A DNA stretch of 10,037 nt from an uncultured Oxalobacteraceae bacterium (GTDB lineage: Bacteria; Pseudomonadota; Gammaproteobacteria; Burkholderiales; Burkholderiaceae). Positions 6,260-10,037 of this stretch are shown here, one piece after another. The position numbers and the translations under genes were made by a program. Location of the stretch: the NCBI GenBank assembly GCA_946478765.1, contig CAMLDH010000112.1, positions 1-10,037 on the forward strand. The letters run 5' to 3'. Below the pieces are notes generated by a model. The model was not told the origin of the DNA. It worked only from the letters and a program-made list of their open reading frames with translations, and searched no databases. Position 1 is the first letter of the stretch; every line of letters starts with the position of its first letter.

Positions 6260-7987
6260 TCACTTTGTTGGCTGATGATGCTCGGTGACATGGGGAGGGG
6301 CGCCGCGCGTCACGACCTTAAGCACCGCAGCGCCGATCATCGGCACACTGAGCAGCAGTCCCGTCCATTTGATCCCGTTGGCCACTGCGAGCAAGAACGC
6401 AAACCACGAGGATAGGGCAATCACGTTGTTGCCGATTAATGCGAGGGTTATGAGGGTCAACACGTTTTCAGCAAGATCGCCGGCGACGCCAATGCACGGT
6501 AGCCAGCCCAGTTTGAGTCGGGCGACCCAGGGCTTGGGGGCACCGACCTGGCGCAGCCCGACCAGCCGGTAAAACGCCCAAGCTGAAAGAAGCCCAAGCC
6601 ACCAACTATAGGAAGCGATGAACGCAAAGTCCGCCAATATCGCGGCAACCGCGTATCCGGCATGAAAATCAGGTGGTAAGGCCGGCACCGACCAAAGCGG
6701 TATTTCGCCCGTCAGGTACAGGGTGCGTTGCCAGTGATTGAAATCCACGCCGCCGTTCAATAGCATCTGCGGCGAAACCGCCCGCCACGGCATTTCTCCG
6801 TGTAATGCTTCATATCCGAATAAGCCGGCGATCGCGGCTGTCAGGAGCGCAAGCAGCGCAAATGCGATGGCGATGTGCCATCGCTTGGCAAGAGACCACT
6901 GGACAGCGACAGGGACGCAGGTGTCTGCCACTCCTTCGGGCGCTGGCCTAATTTGCCTGTGGGCTTCAGTAGGCAAGACAAACTCCCGTACCACTAATCC
7001 TGCTACGCCCCAATAAGGAGTCGCATAGCATTCGTCATGGACCAAAGGTGGCGCGGCTGCGGATGGCGGCTGGATAGCTGCCGTTTTCGCTGCGAACGCA
7101 GCTTCGTTTATGCGTAATCTGCATTTTTTTGCTTCAGAAAGCATCCAGAGGAACGTTTGGTCGGACAGGTGCATCTGATTGCCCTTCTTACTTAAGGGAT
7201 AGCCGCCACCGACGTCACTATGCGCACCGCGGAACCAACGCTGCTCCACCGTTTGATCTGTGCCCGCAATCTGGCCGTTTTCTTCCCAGTACAGCCGAGG
7301 TTCGAATGTGGCCCGGTGCTCGTCAAGCGAGAGTGCCTGGCGTACATGCCGCATCTTCTTGTCCTTGACGAAACCGTCCGAAGTGATTTTCGTTTCAAGG
7401 ATGTACGGCAGGCCAACCGACGATACCGTATCCCACACGCCGACGAAATGGACGCGTTCAAGTTGTTTATCCGCACTGGTGAACTGCGACCTTAATTGAT
7501 TGGCGACACGGAACCGGTTGCGCTTGTCCGCACGGCTCTTCGTGTTCGAGAAGTAGACGCTAATCAGGGTTGGAATCAGCGCGGCGCTTTCCTTGCGCAC
7601 AATGCCGAAGAGATTGACCATGCCGGCGACACACCGTGCGGTAAATGCCCCGCGCGAAAATCCGAACAGAAAAATTTCGTCGCCCCTACGATGGTTTTCG
7701 ATCAGGAACTGATAAGCACCACCGATGTTTTCATAGATTCCTTTTCCGGATGCCAGCCCCTGAACGCGGTCCCATTTGCGGCCCAGTCGGTCCCAGATCC
7801 CGGTCGGCGGCATTTTGTCCGGCGCGCCTACTCCGGGATCGTAATACAGCAACTGGTCATTTCGGTCTGGATCAAGCACGCTGACCAGCTGCAATACGTT
7901 TGTGTCATGATCGCCGCCAGTGAGCGTGTTGTTGGTGCCGTCACAACAGATAATTAATTGGCGCGATGGCGTATCCGGAGGCGACAT
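6260..7987 (-). CDS. DUF2235 (Tle1-like) alpha/beta hydrolase with membrane C-terminus
   Basis: The 575-residue product starts with the DUF2235 signature LIICCDGTNN (11-20). The nucleophile elbow is GFSRG, with S111; the acid is probably D186 in VGVWDTVSSVG, and the base H256 in RWFRGAHSDVGGGYP. This triad and layout match Tle1-type phospholipases, some of which are type VI secretion effectors, and related uncharacterised DUF2235 hydrolases. After residue 370 the protein turns hydrophobic, with likely membrane helices near 372-392, 444-478 (two), 505-530 and 535-557, so it is probably anchored in the inner membrane with the catalytic domain preceding the anchor. No type VI structural, VgrG, PAAR or immunity gene is visible nearby, so secretion should not be assumed. 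GAGGAA lies about five bases before the ATG. The gene looks intact and may share a transcript with the SGNH stump upstream. Substrate unknown, probably a lipid ester. Confidence 0.9.
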   Translation of the reverse strand: MSPPDTPSRQLIICCDGTNNTLTGGDHDTNVLQLVSVLDPDRNDQLLYYDPGVGAPDKMPPTGIWDRLGRKWDRVQGLASGKGIYENIGGAYQFLIENHRRGDEIFLFGFSRGAFTARCVAGMVNLFGIVRKESAALIPTLISVYFSNTKSRADKRNRFRVANQLRSQFTSADKQLERVHFVGVWDTVSSVGLPYILETKITSDGFVKDKKMRHVRQALSLDEHRATFEPRLYWEENGQIAGTDQTVEQRWFRGAHSDVGGGYPLSKKGNQMHLSDQTFLWMLSEAKKCRLRINEAAFAAKTAAIQPPSAAAPPLVHDECYATPYWGVAGLVVREFVLPTEAHRQIRPAPEGVADTCVPVAVQWSLAKRWHIAIAFALLALLTAAIAGLFGYEALHGEMPWRAVSPQMLLNGGVDFNHWQRTLYLTGEIPLWSVPALPPDFHAGYAVAAILADFAFIASYSWWLGLLSAWAFYRLVGLRQVGAPKPWVARLKLGWLPCIGVAGDLAENVLTLITLALIGNNVIALSSWFAFLLAVANGIKWTGLLLSVPMIGAAVLKVVTRGAPPHVTEHHQPTK

Positions 7988-8082
7988 GCTTTCCTCGCAT
8001 GGAGTGGCACTTAATGCCGGTCCTTATCAATGCATTCATGCCGACGTCCCGCTGCTGTCCACTGCGTCCCGGGAACTCAGCA

Positions 8083-8226
8083 TTATGCGGCAAGCCCGTA
8101 GTCCCGCAACAGCGACCCGCCGGGAAATGGGTACCAAAACCACGAATCACCGATGGCAAGGATGGAGGGCATGCCATCTTCTGGCTGCATGTTCCGCATA
8201 TCCCAAAAGACATTTCCAACTGTCAT
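8083..8226 (-). pseudogene. Truncated SGNH/GDSL-type hydrolase, 47 codons
   Basis: A short frame begins ATG ACA GTT with an excellent AGGAGG site six bases upstream. It reads MTVGNVFWDMRNMQPEDG and then SILAIGDSWFWYPFPGGSLL before stopping at TAA after GLAA. IGDSW matches block I of SGNH/GDSL esterases, whose Ser is the nucleophile; the WFWYPFPGG extension recalls a bacterial subgroup I associate with DUF2235 neighbours. Full proteins are roughly 200 residues or more; blocks II, III and V (the Gly, Asn and Asp-x-x-His residues) are absent here. The 95 bases up to the DUF2235 start do not supply them in any frame. I read this as the preserved front of a gene whose body was deleted, leaving DUF2235 downstream. 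A functional 47-residue peptide is less likely. Confidence 0.68.
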
Positions 8227-8232
8227 TTTTGG

Positions 8233-8238
8233 CCTCCT
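8233..8238 (-). promoter_or_regulatory. Ribosome binding site of the SGNH-like fragment
   Basis: On the minus strand AGGAGG is followed by CCAAAA and ATG (8226). This six-base match at ideal spacing is among the strongest in the window and supports the fragment as a former real gene. Confidence 0.7.
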
Positions 8239-8630
8239 GTTATTGAGTATGTCGCTCGCCGTAAAGGCGATGCGTATGCTGACAACTTCATACTACGGGA
8301 GGCGATGCGAGGTGCAACCATTCGTGCAGACGTAAGCTTTACGGTACATCAAACGGCTGGCGAAAACAGCATCGCACGCACAATGGGTGTACCACTGAGC
8401 GGCGTAAGTATGCATCGCGCTAAATCGGGACAAGCCGGATAACAAAGCGAATCGATAAAGCGATCTACCAAGCGGGCGTTGTCTGCCGAACGGACGATGT
8501 GAACTCTGCCGGTGACCTTTAGTAGCGGGAACTTGCAAGCAACGACAAACAAGATTGCGAAACATCAAAATGATAAAAAGATGATTGTTCAAAATGACTT
8601 GAATTCATGTAATACATAGCAAAGGGCAAT
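8239..8630. other. Spacer with no convincing intact gene
   Basis: Plus-strand frames here overlap the SGNH fragment and lack ribosome binding sites. On the minus strand one frame is open from about 8552 to a TGA at 8349 (including RVHIVRSADNARLVDRFIDS), and the same frame continues past it to a TGA at 8223-8225 that overlaps the SGNH start as ATGA. That could be an eroded upstream gene of the same operon, but I recognise no family. The right part (8585-8620) is AT-rich and probably holds the promoter of the helix-turn-helix gene; TTGTTC and TAATAC are present at poor (19-base) spacing. Confidence 0.3.
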
Positions 8631-8921
8631 ATGAACGATCTACACTCTCCCGAATACGATCCTAACCATTTGTTAGGTGCGTTGATTGAAAAACTTAATC
8701 TCAAGAACGATGCAGCATTATCGCGTGCGCTTGAGGTTGCACCTCCAGTAATCAGCAAGATCCGCCATCGCAGATTACCGGTAGGCGCGTCCCTGCTGAT
8801 TCGCATGCATGAAGTATGTGAATTGAGCATCAAGGATTTGCGGGTTCTGATGGGTGATCGCCGTGGAAAATTCCGCATTAGCGACAAGCAATTCAAACCC
8901 AAGGAAGTGAACCAGCCATGA
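8631..8921 (+). CDS. XRE-like helix-turn-helix protein, 96 aa
   Basis: This small protein has a single Cro/CI-like DNA-binding domain. Residues about 14-30 form the first helix (LGALIEKLNLKNDAALSRAL), followed by the recognition region with VAPPVISKIRHRRLPVG and a closing helix including LLIRMHEVCELSIKDLRVLM. The C-terminus (GDRRGKFRISDKQFKPKEVN) is basic and probably disordered. It has no sensor domain, membrane segment or signal peptide. AAGGG lies five bases before the ATG. I recall near-identical proteins recurring in Oxalobacteraceae genomes, often annotated only as hypothetical; that is memory, not a search. It is likely a local transcriptional regulator. The 84-aa gene follows 270 bases later on the same strand, too far for certain co-transcription. 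Operator sites were not identified. Confidence 0.87.
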   Translation: MNDLHSPEYDPNHLLGALIEKLNLKNDAALSRALEVAPPVISKIRHRRLPVGASLLIRMHEVCELSIKDLRVLMGDRRGKFRISDKQFKPKEVNQP

Positions 8922-9181
8922 CGTGGTGATGGACATGTTCGTGAACCTTGGCCTCGACGGCAGAATCAAACTGCCAAAGAGGTTTCACGACATGGGCCGT
9001 TGGGAAGCGGGCTTTATCTGCCAACCGGTGAAAGTTATTAGACGCATTGCCACCCGATGCCGCTACGTTTGGTCGCCTGTTGGCAGTACGACATTGCATC
9101 TCAGTGGCAGCAAAATACCGGTTTGCTTCGGCCGAAATTTGTTGGTTTCGCTTTTCAACGCATGAGCGAAAAGATGATGCC

Positions 9182-9186
9182 GGAGG
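9182..9186 (+). promoter_or_regulatory. Ribosome binding site of the 84-aa gene
   Basis: GGAGG lies five bases before the ATG at 9192. The in-frame ATGs further upstream (9162, 9174, 9177) lack such a site, so this selects the start. Confidence 0.7.
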
Positions 9187-9191
9187 ATGAG

Positions 9192-9446
9192 ATGACCGAG
9201 AAAGAAAAGTATGACAACTATGCAGCTGAAATGGTGCAGCGATTCGATGACTTCACTAAATGGGCCATAGAAAACTGGCCAAAAAAAAATTTCCCTTTGA
9301 TGCAATCCGACTTCAATCAAGCACGCAAGGAAATCGGTCTGATCCTTGGTCCGAAGTTGGGTGAAGGCGATGCGAATCGGGCGATATCGTCCGAGACTCA
9401 TAGTGAGCCCCAGTTTGTCGACATGAATCCGACGCCATGGCCATGA
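9192..9446 (+). CDS. Small conserved-looking hypothetical protein, 84 aa
   Basis: The product begins MTEKEKYDNYAAEMVQRFDD and continues with FTKWAIENWPKKNFPLMQSD and FNQARKEIGLILGPKLGEGD; the last 25 residues are loosely structured and end in VDMNPTPWP. It is acidic-amphipathic, probably mostly helical, with no signal peptide or membrane segment. A Pro/Trp C-terminal motif of this kind can be a docking tail, but I know no function. The start at 9192 is chosen for its GGAGG site; the frame is open back to 9057, where the translation looks non-coding. I believe relatives occur in Oxalobacteraceae as short hypothetical proteins. Function unknown. Confidence 0.75.
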   Translation: MTEKEKYDNYAAEMVQRFDDFTKWAIENWPKKNFPLMQSDFNQARKEIGLILGPKLGEGDANRAISSETHSEPQFVDMNPTPWP

Positions 9447-9572
9447 CGAGTGTAGCGGCCCATCGGCAACGAGCATGGTTCGACTGAATTAGTCGCGTCG
9501 GCTTCCCGATCGACCATTCCGATCCATTGACCCTCGTCATCATCCACGCGGGACGGCCATGATTTGCCTCAA

Positions 9573-9592
9573 TGCCGACCTGTATATCGGCA
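9573..9592. repeat. Short inverted repeat upstream of the Pro-rich ORF
   Basis: TGCCGA (9573-9578) and TCGGCA (9587-9592) form a 6-bp stem with an 8-base loop CCTGTATA. An AT-rich stretch follows. It might be a weak terminator after the 84-aa gene or an operator-like dyad. Confidence 0.3.
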
Positions 9593-9639
9593 GTAGTATT
9601 TAATTTACATCTTCGTTGCCTTGCTCCAGAAACTGTACT

Positions 9640-9813
9640 ATGGCAATTGCTCACAGGCTCCCCACTCCCGAACCTGAAGACGATCCGATTCCTGATAGAG
9701 AACCGGCGCCGGAAGACGATCCTGTTCCCCATCCCGACCCGGTCACCGATGCACCCGCGCGGTGCGATGAAGCGGATATGCTTCGATCGGCATCTCCTGC
9801 GCATCACCATTAA
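9640..9813 (+). CDS. Short Pro/Asp/Glu-rich protein, 57 aa
   Basis: After MAIAHRL the sequence carries a twice-repeated acidic proline unit, PEPEDDPIPDREP followed by APEDDPVPHPDP, then a less ordered tail ending in HHH. Such low-complexity, extended, negatively charged peptides are common as small hypothetical proteins in Burkholderiales. The repeat at protein level with diverged codons argues for coding rather than chance. No clear Shine-Dalgarno sequence precedes the ATG, and an in-frame upstream start at 9616 exists, so the start is uncertain. No function can be assigned; it is probably intrinsically disordered. Confidence 0.5.
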   Translation: MAIAHRLPTPEPEDDPIPDREPAPEDDPVPHPDPVTDAPARCDEADMLRSASPAHHH

Positions 9814-10037
9814 ACGACAATAAAATTATCGAGCAAGCGTCCCATCGCTTTGGCTTGCATATGTCCATAAAAAACACATTTCCACGGAGAACTTTTTCAA
9901 TTCCCTATGCGTCAAACCACGTTAATACGCTAATGGAAAACGCAGAAGTTTACAGATGATGCCCGCCACTAAGCAATCACGAAAAATTATTTGTGTCGTG
10001 AAAAATAGAAAGGAGGTGGGTGCGCTTGCGCACCATT
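9814..10037. other. Right-edge spacer without a clear gene
   Basis: A 32-codon plus frame (9859-9957, MSIKNTFPRR...) has no ribosome binding site and is probably chance. AAAGGAGGTG at 10009-10018 is a near-perfect Shine-Dalgarno sequence, and GGTGCG/CGCACC (10019-10024 and 10029-10034) forms a small hairpin just after it; a gene may begin beyond the window. Confidence 0.3.

Noticed and set aside
8189..8335. Plus-strand peptide with a signal-like stretch (TVIFGLLLLSMSLAVKA)
   Set aside because: No ribosome binding site, and its start is antisense to the SGNH fragment's start and binding site; the hydrophobic run is probably a by-product.
7966..8442. 158-codon plus frame
   Set aside because: It overlaps the starts of both the DUF2235 gene and the SGNH fragment on the other strand, which have good ribosome binding sites; its own composition is poor and it has none.
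8923..9165. 80-codon plus frame between the HTH gene and the 84-aa gene
   Set aside because: No Shine-Dalgarno sequence, no recognisable features, mixed composition; likely spacer.
10009..10020. AAAGGAGGTG as part of a 16S rRNA 3' end
   Set aside because: The rRNA end on the minus strand should continue as GGATCACCTCC; the adjacent bases do not match, so it is only a Shine-Dalgarno-like string.

Overview
The window looks like a chromosomal segment of a betaproteobacterium, most likely Burkholderiales and probably Oxalobacteraceae (Herminiimonas/Collimonas-like). This rests on moderate GC, GC-rich third codon positions, and protein styles I associate with that family; it is a judgement from memory, not a search result. 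No rRNA, tRNA or CRISPR array was seen.

Layout. (1) 1-339, minus: the amino-terminal part of a CPA1/NhaP-like cation:proton antiporter. It runs off the left edge, has no convincing start codon, and its last ~18 codons depart from what I expect of the family. (2) 322-704: a possible short gene remnant, then the leader of the next gene. (3) 705-3575, plus: a large intact PreP-like M16C zinc metallopeptidase. (4) 3607-3840, minus: a small hypothetical gene with a perfect ribosome binding site, convergent with the peptidase. (5) 3841-4394: no clear gene, but a perfect 16-bp hairpin. (6) 4395-4856, plus: a secreted protein with a His/Asp/Gly/Lys-rich tail, closed by a textbook UUCG-loop terminator. 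(7) 4989-about 6121, minus: a decayed YVTN beta-propeller gene, cut by a 339-bp non-autonomous mobile element with 17-bp terminal inverted repeats and a 5-bp TTCAA target duplication. Removing the element and one repeat copy restores the reading frame exactly. (8) 6260-7987, minus: a DUF2235 (Tle1-like) alpha/beta hydrolase with a multi-pass membrane C-terminus. Upstream, at 8083-8226, is a 47-codon stump of what looks like an SGNH/GDSL hydrolase with an excellent ribosome binding site. (9) 8631-9813, plus: three small genes, namely an XRE-like helix-turn-helix protein, an 84-residue hypothetical protein and a short Pro/Asp/Glu-rich peptide.

Taken together, stable housekeeping-type genes alternate with a decaying accessory zone (about 4.9-8.6 kb) that holds one interrupted gene, one truncated gene, a miniature transposable element and unexplained inverted repeats. 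The strongest observation is the miniature element: its ends begin CCTAGATTC, as I recall for ISEcp1 (IS1380 family), and its 5-bp duplication fits that family. I found no convincing new defence or secretion system. The nearest candidate is the broken SGNH plus DUF2235 pair, two probable esterase/lipase-type enzymes.
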